A stretch of DNA of 64,000 nt from Mantis religiosa (GCA_030765055.1 CM060955.1:158250243-158314242), one strand, 5' to 3'. Positions 30,392 through 42,265 are shown, counted from the stretch's first letter. Notes: a model not told the origin generated them from the sequence alone. Program-made: numbers and translations.

Positions 30392-31293
30392 CGAGGGGTG
30401 TTCAAATTATAACACCTATTTTTTTCAGGAGTGGGACCAGAAAGGAACTTCTGTTGTTTTTTTTTTTTTTGAAGGAAAAAAAATACACGTGGACTCTTTG
30501 AGAATGCGTGACAGAGATGGCAGCACTGTACAGTGCATACAACTCTAGTGGCAGTAACCACAGTTAGGACTGTTTTTGATACTTAAAATGGCGACGTTTT
30601 CATTGCAAGAACAGCGTGTAATCATTCATTTTCTCCATTTTCGTGGTGTAATACCTATTGAAATTCATCGCCAGTTGAGTGAGGCATGTGGTGATGGTAC
30701 CATGGATGTGTCTAATGTGTGTTCCTTGGTGTGACAGCTCAATGAAGGCAGAACATAGTGTGACAACAAACCAGGACTCACGGCCTCACACCAGCCGGTC
30801 TGACGACATGCAAATTTTGGTGGCGATGTCTGCAACGCTCAATCGGCGATCCTCCAAAACAACGTTCTCCACTCGCTGGATCATGTCGTCAGACCGGCTG
30901 GTGCGAGGCCGTGACTGTCTTGGTTGTCACACGATGTTCTGTCTTCATTGAACTGTCACACCCAGGAAGGCACATTAGACACATCCATGGTACATCACCA
31001 CATGCCTCACTCAACTGGCGATGAATTTCAATAGGTGTCGTGCCACGTAAATGGAGAAAACGAATGATTACACGCTGTTCTTGCAATGAAAACGTCGCCA
31101 TTTTAAGTATCGAAAACAATCGTAGCTCTCGTCGCTGCCACTAGAGTTCTATGCATTGTACAGTGATGCCATCCCTATTACGCATTCAAAAAGTTCACGT
31201 GTACTTAAAAAAAAAAAAAAAAAAAAAGACAGAAGTTCTTATCTGGTCTCAGTCCTGAACAAAAAATTGGAGGTGTTGTAACTTGAACGCACT
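30392..31293. mobile_element. Palindromic element with duplicated transposase 5' ends
   Basis: Two arms of about 410 bp (about 30392-30812 and 30885-31293) are inverted copies. Each starts with a GTGTTCAARTTAYAACACCT-type end, a homopolymer and MATFSLQEQRVIIRFLHLRG (minus arm; plus arm MATFSLQEQRVIIHFLHFRG). That start resembles the helix-turn-helix region of mariner-type transposases. The centre pair CAGCCGGTCTGACGACATG closes the arms. The catalytic region is absent, making this a foldback derivative. Confidence 0.75.
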
Positions 31294-32566
31294 CTTACAT
31301 TATAAAGATAATAGAACTGTACTGAACTTGATAACTGACATATAATATGATCATTGAATGAAATATGAGTTTAACTTCCCTGGACATTACAAAATGCTTT
31401 ATTTATACGAAGACCTTAAGTTCCTGTTACAGCAGAAAAGTGGTGCTGAGTATTAAAAGCCTAAGGCATCCCTTACGTAATTACTTCAACAATTTTCTTG
31501 ATCGGTTATCCATTAAACGTATCCATTGCATAAGAAAATCCTACATCAGACCGGCAAACATTGGGACCAGATACACAACTTTCTTGCAGCACTTCTGTTT
31601 GGACTGTTGTGGCGAGTTTGAATGCAAGGAATTTATGTAATTGTATCGATCCATGTTATAGTTAGGGATTGAGGTTAATTAGATACGTGTAAAGTGAATT
31701 AACAAATAATTCATGTTATATATTCAGTTAAATGATCTAACATATGGGAACATACACAAGCACAAACCGGACCGAAAGAAAGAAAATGAAAAGCACGTCA
31801 GTGCCAATACGAATTATGGATCCATTATTTCACTGTCTCATTACAGAAGTGCTGGAACACACGTACGTACACTGACATCTAGATAAGCCGTGCTATTCGT
31901 ACCCTCGAATTGCCGTCAGGCATTTCCCTTCTGCGCTGACTAAGCGTGCTGCTCCTCCGAGTTAACGGGAGTTTCATAAATTATAGCCACATAAACCTGG
32001 ACGACAAAAGGTAGAGATGGGATGACGGCGGAACATATCATCGCGAGGTCTACTCGGAAGTCCAAAGAAGACGCCTCTAACAACACGGAAGAGATGGAAA
32101 ACTCCGGGGCACTTTCCATGAGGCAATACCTCTTCTCTAATAAGCACCCCGCCCCATTGACTACAACGTCAACACGGGTGGAAGTAGATATGCCACTTAC
32201 GCGCGTCAACCCCGCAGGGAAGACTGCCGAATAACCTCAGCGGCACCTCCTGGTGATCTAGCACACCTTCTACTACTACTTCTCTATGCCAGTTAGGGAC
32301 AATGTCCCGCGATGGCTATAGGTCGAAGGCCCCTTCTCTTCGGAGCAGGGTATACCTTGTAACCCGGATTATCTATTCCTTGCTATTAGGATGCACCTTG
32401 ACTGTTTCGAAGAACCAGGTTGGGAAGTCAGATGTAACAAGGTTACTTCGCTGTAGTTTGAATTATTTCTTTATGATTGTGTTTGATTAAATAAGAGTCA
32501 TGAGCTCTCTTGTTTTTAGATGTGGTTCTTAGTGACATAAATAAAAAATTAGATAAGCCCGATTTC
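31294..32566. other. Unassigned; GC-richer stretch at 31860-32290
   Basis: The 31860-32290 part differs in base composition, has a 70-residue plus-strand frame without known motifs and ends near a short CTACTACTACTT run like the LINE tail. It may be a LINE UTR fragment. The rest is featureless. Confidence 0.35.
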
Positions 32567-32570
32567 GTAA

Positions 32571-33062
32571 TGTCGCGGCGCTAGGCATAAACTTTTCGGC
32601 ACAAATAAGAGAACAGTCGGCGGATATAGTTTCATGGTAATAATGAGCCTTGCTGAGCAGTTAATGATAGCGGTGCTATTGTAAGCGGGCACCGGCGGGC
32701 AGCGATAACAGAGGCAAAGGCCTCGCCGGGTAGATTAAGTTACGTTTCCCGAAGGTGATAGAATGTTCGAATTATGTAACTAGATGCTTGTTTTCCAGAA
32801 ACCTCTAGTGATTGACAGAAGTCTGGTAATCATGAATGAGATATAAAAGGGATTGTGACACGCTAGCAGGACAGTTAGTTGTGAAACAGAGTAAGCGGAG
32901 AGACAGCTGGAACTGTTATTGTAACGAGAGCTAATCTACTGTCACTGTTGTTATTGTCATCGACCTTGGAAGACGGTGTACGTGTTCTATAATGTTGTTA
33001 CGTGAGAATTGGACAGTGTATTGCAACTCGGCCATTTTATTCTACGAACCCGCAAAGTTACA
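32571..33062 (+). mobile_element. LTR-like unit, GTAA-flanked (492 bp)
   Basis: It starts TGTCGCGGCGCTAGG and ends CGCAAAGTTACA, with GTAA duplicated at 32567-32570 and 33063-33066. A TATA-like GAGATATAAAAGGG near 32850 is followed by a stretch resembling the transcribed part of the 44057 and 47764 copies. A mariner has inserted at the TA only a few bases past its right end. Confidence 0.68.
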
Positions 33063-33070
33063 GTAATATA

Positions 33071-33973
33071 CGAGGGCTGTTCAATAAAGAATGATCATAA
33101 TTTTTTTAAGGTCATAATTTTTCTTACTAAAATTCCATCTTATTATATTCTTTTAGCTTGATGTGAAACAAACACGCTGTAGTAGTTTCATTGTTGGTAC
33201 TCCTGGTTCCCGCCTGTGAGAACCAGACAAGTTCAGACATGTTCAGTATCGCCTACAGCTACTATGAAGGTAACATGCAGTTAAAGTTGATGTTAGAGGA
33301 AGATCCGGAGTTCCTTTCAAACGTAATCACTGCTGATGAAACTTGACTACATCATTTTAATCCTGAGAGCAAACAGCAAAGCTCAGTGTGGAAATCTCCT
33401 TCATCACCAACCTCCAAAGAGCAAAAGTGGTTGCTTCTGCTGGGAAAGCTATGCTCATCTCATTCTTTGATATTCATGGAATGGTTTATCAGCATGTTGT
33501 ACCTGCACACACATCAGTAACTGGACAATACTACAGGGATGTCCTGAAAATATTCCAAGTCCATATCAGGTGCAAAAGACTACATTTCCGTGAAGCAGGC
33601 TGGATGCTGCACCACGATAATGCACGGCCGTATATTGCCAATGTTGTTGCTGAATGTCTTGCAAAAATCAACGTGAAGTGCATCCTTCACCCTCCCTATA
33701 GTCCGGATTTAGCCCCATGTGACTTTTTACTATTCCCAAACTTGAAGAAACGCCTTCGTGGGAGGCATTATCCATCACCAGAAGCAGTGGTGAAGGCTGC
33801 GAAGACGATTTTGAAGGATCTCTCAAATAATGGTTTCCAGCATGTCTTTGAAGACTGGCAGAAACGCTGGGACAAGTGTATCACATTCAGGGGAGACTAT
33901 TTTGAGAAGGACCATCAAAATTATGAGGATGAGTAAAGGTACGTTGTGATCATTCTTTATTGAACAGCCCTCG
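33071..33973 (+). mobile_element. Internally deleted mariner, 903 bp
   Basis: The terminal repeats CGAGGGCTGTTCAATAAAGA and their complement at 33945-33973 are flanked by TA. It retains the catalytic part of the transposase but lacks the N-terminal DNA-binding part present in the relative at 26701. It lies eight bases beyond an LTR-like unit. Confidence 0.85.
33257..33936 (+). pseudogene. Mariner transposase, catalytic half
   Basis: Motifs in order: VITADET with the following Trp replaced by a stop, HHDNARPY and HPPYSPDLAPCDFLLFPNLK, which give the D, D and D of a DD34D triad. The 182-residue frame from 33388 covers the last two. A frameshift separates it from the first aspartate, so it cannot make active enzyme. 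Confidence 0.85.
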
Positions 33974-33984
33974 TATAATTTAAT

Positions 33985-34200
33985 TGTATAATCTGGATTA
34001 CATTTTACTCAAACTTTCTTTCCTAGTCAATCATTGCAGGCTACCTCCAGCATATCGATAAATCATTACTTCCTTAATAAACAGTTTCTGTTAATTACAT
34101 AAAATTCTTCACTCCCGCACGTCCATTTATCACTATCAAGATTACAGAATATTTCCTTTTTGAAGATTATTCAATTTCTATTACTATGCAAAACTTTTAT
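33985..34200 (+). repeat. Unclassified dispersed repeat, copy 1
   Basis: AATCTGGATTACATTTTACTC to GAATATTTCCTTTTTGAAGA is strongly similar to 48262-48450. No coding features. It lies after an LTR-like unit with a mariner in between. Confidence 0.65.
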
Positions 34201-34379
34201 ATTTACCACGACACTTTTTCATAATCATGAAACAAGATTACAGAACATATATCTACGAAGATTATTGATTTTCTTTTTTCCCTAGCAACCGTTCATCATA
34301 TATATTCATTACATGGCCCACTAATAGATCAGAAAACAAGAATGTCCAACTGGATATTGATATAAAAAGTTCCAACTAA

Positions 34380-35240
34380 AACATACCGTTACAACCTTCA
34401 ACGACACCTCTGTGATGTGCCCTTCCAGCTTGGGGGAATATGACCTCGACCCTTGCGAAACCTATAAGCGACCCAGACTAATGCTGGCCCCACCATAACC
34501 CACTACGAACTAACCCTAGCCCCAATAAATCCAATCACCACTAACCAATTAACAAAAAATCAGTACCCATATCACCACCATCTACCCAACGTTATTTCAT
34601 TACACACCAAGGGACAAGGTCCCCAAATGGCAAATTTTCGAAGGACCCTCACTGAAGAGGTTCATCCTTCAACGACACCGCTGCTGCTGCCACTGCTGCT
34701 GGTACCCGGAACGTTTTAGACAACCCTCTGCCCCCTCCTGGCGACGGAAGCCTGGCCGAAGGTACCGGATCTCCCGCGAGTGTCGGAAACACACTGCACC
34801 CTCGAGTCCAACCCAATCCTCGAATGTTCGGCCCGAGGTTCCTCTTGATAACGTCAGTAATACCACAAGTGCTAGAGGTCCGCAGCGCTAGCACCACAGC
34901 AGCTGACGGGGACGGATCCCCTCCCCTACGGGGGACGGCGGAACAGGCCACTGGATCTAAACCATAAAAGAAATAAGAACATAGCCCCATAAAAATTAAA
35001 CGCAGAGTTAGTCCAGATAAAAGCGATGGCCAGACATCGGATCCACCTCGACCTATCCGGACCGAATGCATAATCCATTTTAAAATTAGAATGACACAGC
35101 TGTAGAGCGGAACCAACTGTCCTAATACGTGATTTACTCTATGTACAGAAGCTATTCTCATGTCTCTGGCTGGCTAAAGTTAGATATGAATCATTTCTAC
35201 TAGATGGAAGCGGGTACTAATAAAACTCTACTCCAACCAA
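34380..35240. other. Unassigned GC-rich segment
   Basis: GC-rich compared with its surroundings, with open frames on both strands (170 residues on the minus strand). The composition suggests a transposon UTR or gag-like relic. No catalytic or zinc motif is visible. Confidence 0.35.
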
Positions 35241-35982
35241 CGAAGGATGTGACGTGACATCTTGTCGTGGTGTCAGTACAATTATAAAATGGACTATAGA
35301 TCTCACATCGGCAGGTATAGCTATCGCCAAAGAATTTGGTATGTGAAAAACTGTTTAGAACTAGTGGAGCAGAAAGGGTAGTAAATACCTTCTTGGATCT
35401 CAATGCCTCCCACCCTCATTAAGCAATTCGTTAGTTGTACTGCCGGTCAATGAGGATACTCAGTTACTTAAGCAAATTGCGAAACTAGTAGGGGAAAGTT
35501 GCCTAATATGACGAATAATAACACAGGTTAGTATCTATAAATAATACATTTGTATACTGCAACTCTTTACCTCTCTTACAGAAATGTAATACTCGAACTT
35601 AAATACATTGTTATGCAAATAAAATGCAGTTCTCTAAAATACAAAAATGTGATTCCTAATATGGGATGGTGCTTAATTTGGGGTGGTAGAGGTTCGTGAT
35701 ATGGAATACCTTTTCTAGTGTTAATTTCGAGCATTATTAGTACTAAAGTTCATACTACTTAATGTTGTATTAAATATGATTTTTTGATATCCGAAGTGAA
35801 AGTTTAAGGTTCATATCCCGACTTGGTGCCTAATTACTAGACAGGTCTCTTTTTATTTACTTCCTTTTCTCACACACTTTTCACTTTTCACCGTGTGTGC
35901 CCCATTGAAACATCTGCAGCATCTTATCCATGTTTCTACCTCTCGGTCCTCCGAAAAAAGGCCTGCACAATACAGGCACTCA

Positions 35983-35983
35983 G

Positions 35984-36032
<49 letters not shown>
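35983..36032. repeat. CAT microsatellite
   Basis: About 16 CAT units, read as Asp codons (GAT) on the minus strand within the pogo-like remnant, and immediately next to the SINE-A. Confidence 0.97.
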
Positions 36033-36033
<1 letters not shown>

Positions 36034-36285
36034 CATAGACCGCACCGGTAGCGTGGTGGTAGCATGCCTGCCTCACGTTCAAGAGGTCCCGAGTTTGAAT
36101 CTCGGTCAGGGTGAGTTACCTGGATAAGGTTTCTTCCGGGGTTTTCCCTTATCCTTCAAACCGAATGTCGGGTAACTCTAAGCTCCATGGTCTCTGGACT
36201 CATTTGAGCATCATTTCATCCAATTCATTCACCGTCCAATATGACTTAACGTTGGAGGACGTAAATTACACCAAAAAAATCATCA
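36033..36285 (+). repeat. SINE-A copy inside the pogo-like element
   Basis: A complete copy, from CGCACCGGTAGCGTGGTGG to GGACGTAAATTACACC and an A run. It separates the acidic/Cys-rich C-terminal end of the pogo-like transposase from its upstream part. Confidence 0.85.
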
Positions 36286-37299
36286 TCGTCGTCGTCGTCA
36301 CCACTCTTGTTTCCTCACTCCTCTTCCGATTCCAGAGGCACAAAATCTCTTCGTCTTCGGAGGACGAAGTGCACTTCCTTCCTTTTTTGGTTTTCTTTAT
36401 CGCTTTGGTTTCCAATGCTAAGGTCCATCTGGCTTTTGGCGGAGTCTTGACTTCTTTTCAGTGAGCTGAGCTTTGTATGGCGAGCTTGTAATTAGACAAG
36501 ATATCACAGCTCGAGATGGATTGGCTTGTTCTGATGAACTTGCCTTCTGCATCAGTGTTGGGACTGGGCTGATGTCTGCCGCCAGGATCAATCTTATCTG
36601 GGAAGCAGGTGGATCTGTCACTCGTGCCACATTTTTAGATTCAGAAGCTTCATCGTGTTCATTGCACGTTTCATTTTCATTGATTGTAAAATCTTGTGAC
36701 CTGAAAATGTTGGGGTTCAATGGATATATTTCCATTTCCGTAGATGGCCTTTTCCAAAAAGATTCCCTATCTCGTAAACTGGAACCATTCGACCAATATG
36801 ATTTTGTCAGCCATGTTTCAATTTCCTTGCAGTAGAAGTTTAGTTTATAGCGTGAATATTAAAAGTACAATAGTAGGTCCTAATATGGGGTACCCCTAAT
36901 TAAGCTCTCCATGGTACCCCATAATAGGAACTCGCCATTTTTAGTTTATTAGTTCTTCCGGATCCTTTTATAATTGAACTAAGGCAAAGGACTGGGCATA
37001 GAACGATAGTTTGATGTTAATACTATAACTTCAGCAGTTGTGTTTAAAACAATAAATACCTTATTATATTTGTATACACAGATGTCAACAGCAACAAATA
37101 ACTTCAAGGAGCAAACTTCCTTCGTCAGCTCACCGTGACGCGATCTCTAATAGGAATGCCATGACGTAACCACAGGATGCTTAGTCGCCAAAACTCTCTT
37201 AGTCTATCACATTTCTAGCAAGATTCAGCACTATGCAACTGAGATATCACAGTATCCCAAACTGCGCACCATCCCATAATAGGCTACTTTCCCCTACGT

Positions 37300-38715
37300 T
37301 TTTGTTTTAGATAAGTTTTCATTTATACGGCATAGTTAAATTGCATAACCCCAGGCATAAAAACTACGTCACAGAAGAAATATTTGACGGCTAGTCGACA
37401 CTGTGTATTGAAGGTTTCTCCCAATCATGCCGATCTTAACCCTTGTCAAGAGTGGATGGATGCTAATAATGTAAGCTTCAAACTTACGGAAGCTTCAATT
37501 TCTTTGTGAGCAAACGTTAGCAGTAGTTAAGGGAATATTAATGGGACAATATTGGCAAGCATGTAAAAAAACAGAACACATAATCGAAGATAGAACGGGA
37601 AGTATTATGATCACGAATGCTCATATCAGTGAGTGAAAACAGCGATAATGAAAGTAGAAATGTCGAACATAGAGCCTTCAGAAGACTGTAGTAATAAAGC
37701 CTGGTGTATAGCTGTCAGAGGAGCAACTTTCTGCACATACTGAGTTTACCTACCAACTGCTTCAGCGGAACCAAGAGCCAGAGTGTGAGAAGGACTGGAA
37801 GCATCACAAAAGACTCGCTTCTTAATTTGCTATTTAAAACTCCAGATGCCAAATTGTTTGGATATTTGTATATTTCATTTCACAAATGTGCTAATGCTCG
37901 ATAAATACCATTCCTTGTCTGACATACCTGCAGTAGCTCAGATGTAACTTCTTACAAAACTACTAGGGTTAAGTCGTCGGTGCTAAAGGAGGTAATTCAC
38001 AATCCCTGCCCACGCACTAACACAAAATCTAATTCAGCGATGTCCAACCTTGTCTTTTATGTGGTGATAACGTCACCTTGTCGCTGTACCCCGCATCCTT
38101 CGCTTTTTGCATGAACCATTAGAGTGATTTGTTTTCATTCCCTCCGGTTTAGTCGGCGAAAAGTAGGGGAGGCTAATCCGCCCTTCTCTTCTTCTTCTTC
38201 GTATAAGGTTGGGTCTCGATCTAATTTGATGTGATCGCGCAAACGTGAGATGGGTTTCAATGTCCAAAAAATGGGAATAACAGGAATTGAAGAAACCCTT
38301 TACACGGAATAAAACACGGTTTGTTTTATATAATTTGAAGGATTGCTCTCTGCAGAACTTAGCCTCAATCTCGGGAGTTCGTGTAACACTCCCAGTTCGC
38401 ATAGGCAGCAATGAATGGTGCTAGAACATGATAACTGGGTAAACACCCCATCGGTTTGGAAACCGTTCATGGCAAAGCCTCTGAGACGCTCGAACCAAAA
38501 CAATAAACTATTATGTGCACATAACCGCAAAGTTACACCGTGTGTCGTAGTTAATTTTAAATGTTTGGCATTAAGCAAGGAATGAGGAGCGGTGTTCAAC
38601 ACCATAAGTGGATGAATGGATCTGAGAACTGTACTGGAAGTAAACAAACCTACAGGAGGTCATCAAATACGACGAGTGCATGATACCGAGATCCAGAAAT
38701 AAACTGTATTCTAAT
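37300..38715. other. No gene recognised
   Basis: Two overlapping minus-strand frames (38073-38647) have no recognisable motif. I find no terminal repeats. Confidence 0.45.
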
Positions 38716-38855
38716 GTAGGTATGGGGTGACCCACATAAAACCGTACACCTCAGTCTCACTGCGTCTAGCTCACTTTGTTCATATTTGGCGCCTGTTTTC
38801 TCACACCTCGTAATCCACTGTTGGAGTTGTATATTTTAGTTTCACACCAGTTGTA

Positions 38856-40137
38856 CGAGGCGGGTCAAAAAGTAATGCCTCTTATTATTTTTTTTCCTTA
38901 AATAAGTAAGTTATGTGAAAACTTATATTTGGCGCAATTTCTCAAACCTTCTTCTCCAATCCCCTGAAGTAGTAACTTCCTAAGTCAACTGGTGGCAGCA
39001 CTGCACCCTCTTGCAAAATGGCTGACATCGACATTCGTATTAGACAGCGTTCTATGATTGAATTTTTGACTGCGGAAGGTGAAACGCCAATTCGCATTCA
39101 CGAAAGGCTAAAAAATGTGTATGGTGATGCAACGGTGGATGTCAGCACTGTTAGACGATGGGTTCGTCGCTGTAACGAAGCTGAAGGGCAAACACCATTG
39201 GCAGATTAAAAGCGAAGCGGCAGGCCGGTGACTACAGTGACTCCATGCAACATTCAACGAATCGATGACATCATTCGTGGTGATCGCCGGGTAACAACAG
39301 GTGAATTGTGTCGCATTACCTCCCTCAGTAAAGGCAGTGTGATGACGTTGGGTACCAAGAATGTTAACCGCCCAAAACAAAGAAACAAGGAAAACAATAG
39401 CCTCCGAACACTTGCAGCGCTTCAATTTGGAGGGAGATGAGTTTCTGGAAAAAAATTGTTACTGGAGACGAAACGTGGGTTCATTTTTTTGAACCTGAAT
39501 CAAAGAGACAGTCGGAATGGCATCACACAACGTCACCGAAGAAAACAAAATTCAAAACTCAGCGGTCGGCAGGGAAAGTTATGGCGACAGTGTTTTGGGA
39601 TGCAAAGAGTATGTATATTATTGATTTTTTTGGAGCAGGGATGCACAATAAATTCTGTCCAATACGTCAGCACTCTCAAAGAGCTGAAAGCCCGTCTTCG
39701 CCGAGTTCGCCCAACAAAAACTATGGCAGATGTTCTTCTTTTGCATGACAATGCAAGACCACGCACCAGCCGTTACACCACTGCAGAAATTGAGAAATTG
39801 GGATGGCAAGTCTTACAGCCGTGACCTGGCACCATCAGACTTCCATCTGTTCGGGCCACTAAAGGAAGCTCATCGTGGGATTCATTTTGAAGATGAGGAG
39901 GCTGTGAAAACGTCCGTGCGTCAATGGCTTAGCAAGCAAGACCGTGTGTTTTACCACACTGGAATACATGCCCTAGTTAAAAGGTGGACCAAAACTGTGG
40001 AAAAGGACGGAGATTATATTGAATAGTGACAAATCAATCGTCAATGTTGTAGTTTTCAAGCTATGTGAATTGGATTCAATTTTCTTGGCAATTAAAAGAG
40101 AAAAAAATAGGAGGCATTACTTTTTGACTCACCCTCG
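38856..40137 (+). mobile_element. Mariner, full-length but inactive (1282 bp)
   Basis: The ends CGAGGCGGGTCAAAAAGTAATG and complement at 40110-40137 are flanked by TA at 38854 and 40138. It inserted into the DNA-transposon remnant above. A second copy is at 52450. Confidence 0.92.
39018..40026 (+). pseudogene. Mariner transposase, broken copy 1
   Basis: It begins MADIDIRIRQRSMIEFL with the N-terminal helix-turn-helix. Defects are a stop after PLAD (39207), loss of about 37 bases after GSVMT compared with copy 2, further frameshifts, and a short deletion where the HPPYSPDL region should follow GWQVLQ. The third catalytic aspartate is kept in APSDF. The HDNARP motif is readable. Confidence 0.9.
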
Positions 40138-40211
40138 TAGTGAATGTCGTAGAATATTAATAGAGAAATCGCGTAGTTCTCAATTCAAAACCGAATTCAT
40201 TTAGTAGAATT

Positions 40212-40350
40212 TTATATAAGAACAAGCTCCATTAAGGAATCTAAAGAAATGTTCGGGGATGAATACCCTAATAACAAGATACCCACAATCAGCATAATTC
40301 AAGATTATTACAAGAAATGGAGAGCTGAAGGTTCCATAGTGAATATGAAA
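40212..40350 (+). pseudogene. Transposase N-terminal helix-turn-helix fragment
   Basis: It encodes SSIKESKEMFGDEYPNNKIP and continues to YYKKWRAEGSIVN. This pattern (FG..YP...P....I......W...GS) is typical of the N-terminal domain of many mariner-like transposases in insects. It has no start codon and no catalytic domain. Confidence 0.5.
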
Positions 40351-40396
40351 AATAAGCGTACCTTTTTATGTGGGACACCCTGTATAATGTTAGTAT

Positions 40397-40798
40397 TGTG
40401 ACTTTGTGTGTTCGTAGAATTAAAAGTCCAGTTTGAGAAATTCCAAAATACTCTTTATTTCCATAGAAACACAGTTTGGTCAACCCTTACAGTAGCAGAA
40501 TTACGTAACATACATAAATACAACCTTCAAGGTCGTCGATCACAAACAAAAGAGTTCACTTTCAAAACACAGCTGCACGCACACGATTCCAATTACGACT
40601 GACTCAACTGGCAATCCGCGACTTCCTTTATAGCTCCACTCACTGTCCTAGAATTTTGTGCAATCAAGACGGCACTAGAAAGATGAACCTTCCAGTTATC
40701 TATCTTTATCTGTTTCGGCAAGATTTTTATCTCCGCGTTGCTCTATCTGTCCCTTTGTGTGCGCCGGCCGCGCAAGTCGCAACAATGGGTTCGCGACA
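40397..40798 (-). mobile_element. LTR-like unit, GTAT-flanked (402 bp)
   Basis: The plus strand starts TGTGACTTTGTGTGTTCG and ends GGGTTCGCGACA. GTAT is exactly duplicated at 40393-40396 and 40799-40802. The interior is close to the 606-1000 copy, for example the ATTACGTAACATACA and GGGTTCGCGACA segments. It lies 10 bp from the end of a DNA-transposon remnant. Confidence 0.7.
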
Positions 40799-40802
40799 GT
40801 AT

Positions 40803-41859
40803 TGATGAAAATGCATCTTGCACTGCAATCACATTATTTTACTTTTTCCTTTGCATGTTTTATGTTCTGTATTTTTGAGACAAACAGATTACCTGTAACC
40901 TTAATGATTTATTTACTCAAAAGTCACATGCTTAATTACTTCAATCTCTTCTTGTAAGAAGGGGAGATACTAGGAGAACAATGAAAGAAAAGAGATCAAA
41001 ATTGTGCGATGTAGAGACAAAAGAGGTCAAATAAGGGTGAGATCATCTGTGGACCGGTTTAATGCCAACCAATTGTGGAATATTGCTCTTCGGGGGCAGA
41101 AATGCATTCACTTCAATTTATTCCCGTCTGTAAAACAAACCATTATAAACGCATTTTTCATAGCTTTTCCACATTTCATTTCTTCGGGATGGGAAAGAGA
41201 CTAACTAATGTCTCTGTTTCTCCACTTTCTTTTATTATTTTCGCGTATCTCCGAATATAATCAACTACTCCATTTTGTGACACAAACTCTTTTCTCCCAC
41301 AAACTTAGTGTGTTGGGGTGGTTGGACTCTACTGCTACAAAAAAGCTCCTACAAAACAAAAAACACTGTGCCCCCTCTAGTGGCAACCTTGCCTTCGAAA
41401 GTTAACATTTCAAGTTCTAAGTTCCATATTTCTTTCTTGTTTAAAGATTTGAAATTTGACAAAGTAATTATGAACATTTCGAAATTAAAGCACAGAACAG
41501 CACACTGCATAATGCTGGTATGAGGAAAAACGTGTTAAAATATTGTGAAAAGCTTAAAGAGAACGTATCATAGAGCATATCAATACAGCAAATATTACGG
41601 TATTGAAGTCTGATTGTTAATTCATTTTCTTCGCTTGTTATTTTCGATGATTTTTTAATTCCAAAATTAAAAGTGCATCAGAGAGGTAAATTGTCTCGTG
41701 CTATTGACCCATGTTCGAATCGCAGTTACTTAAGACACGCAGTTGACATGTCCGTTGACGGTTTGCCATAGAATATAGGTAGCCTTCCTTTCTGGCCCTG
41801 GCATATGCGCTAATATTAGCCAACTTACACGAGTCTTCGTCAGGCTACTAAGCGATCAA
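40803..41859. other. No feature recognised
   Basis: AT-rich DNA with only short frames. Confidence 0.5.
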
Positions 41860-42265
41860 TAGTTTCCCAAAAGTTAAGGAGCACATAGCGAATAATGAAA
41901 GATGATGGTAGTCCGTCAGGTGTTCTAAGGGATCACCTTTCTTCCTAGATAAGAAGCATAGAGCAAATCGAAGATTACTGTGGAGCATTAGGTATTCTAA
42001 GCGATTTAATGTGTTCCACAAGTTAAAGAATGCAAAGTGGATTTAAAGATCACTGTAGTCAATCAGGTATTATGTGGAAGTAAAGTTTATCGAAAGTTAA
42101 GGGGCATAAAGTGGATTTAAAGATTACTGTAGTCAATCAGGTTTTCCGTGGGATTAAAGGTGCCCCACAAGTTAAAGGACATAAAGTGGATTTAAAGATT
42201 AGTCGATCGGGCATTTCAGGGTATTAAAGGTATCCCACAAGTTAACGAACATAAAGATTGTGGTA
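41860..42265. repeat. Degenerate tandem repeat, unit about 70-76 bp
   Basis: ACAAGTTAA with CATAAAGTGGATTTAAAGAT and TGTAGTCAATCAGG recurs; successive AAGTTAA markers lie near 42024, 42099, 42170 and 42238. About five to six units; the left units are more diverged. Confidence 0.75.

Larger units (their letters stand above)
35853..36835 (-). pseudogene. Pogo-like transposase C-terminus, split by SINE-A
   Basis: Reading from 36835 down, MEIYPLNPNIFRSQDF matches the 'GIYPFNPNIF' region that follows the DDE domain in pogo/jerky transposases. It is followed by AVISCLITSSPYKAQL and a Ser/Glu-rich SSSEDEE stretch. After the SINE-A, a run of Asp codons leads into AECLYCAGLFSEDREVETWI and RCCRCFNGAHT, a Cys/His-rich finger also typical of these proteins. 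The DDE domain is missing, and the order is restored only if the SINE-A is ignored. Confidence 0.7.
35489..37297 (-). mobile_element. Pogo/Tigger-like transposon remnant, 1.8 kb
   Basis: The ends TAGGGGAAAGTTGCCTAATA (left) and its partner TATTAGGCTACTTTCCCCTA (right, inverted) form terminal inverted repeats with TA at the edges. Subterminal copies of CCTAATATGGG occur at about 35655, 36870 and 36895. It carries only the C-terminal end of the transposase, plus an inserted SINE-A and a CAT microsatellite. Confidence 0.75.
38723..40382 (+). mobile_element. Short DNA-transposon remnant hosting a mariner
   Basis: The left end TGGGGTGACCCACATAAAAC and right end (complement CAGGGTGTCCCACATAAAAA) form inverted repeats beside TA. 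Without the mariner (38856-40137) only about 376 bp remain. These contain a helix-turn-helix fragment at 40212-40340. Confidence 0.65.

Noticed and set aside
34649..35161. 170-residue minus-strand ORF as a host membrane protein
   Set aside because: The GC-rich segment has open frames on both strands, no splice context and no recognisable domain.
36473..36835. 120-residue plus-strand ORF
   Set aside because: It is antisense to the pogo-like transposase tail, whose minus-strand frame carries the family motifs.
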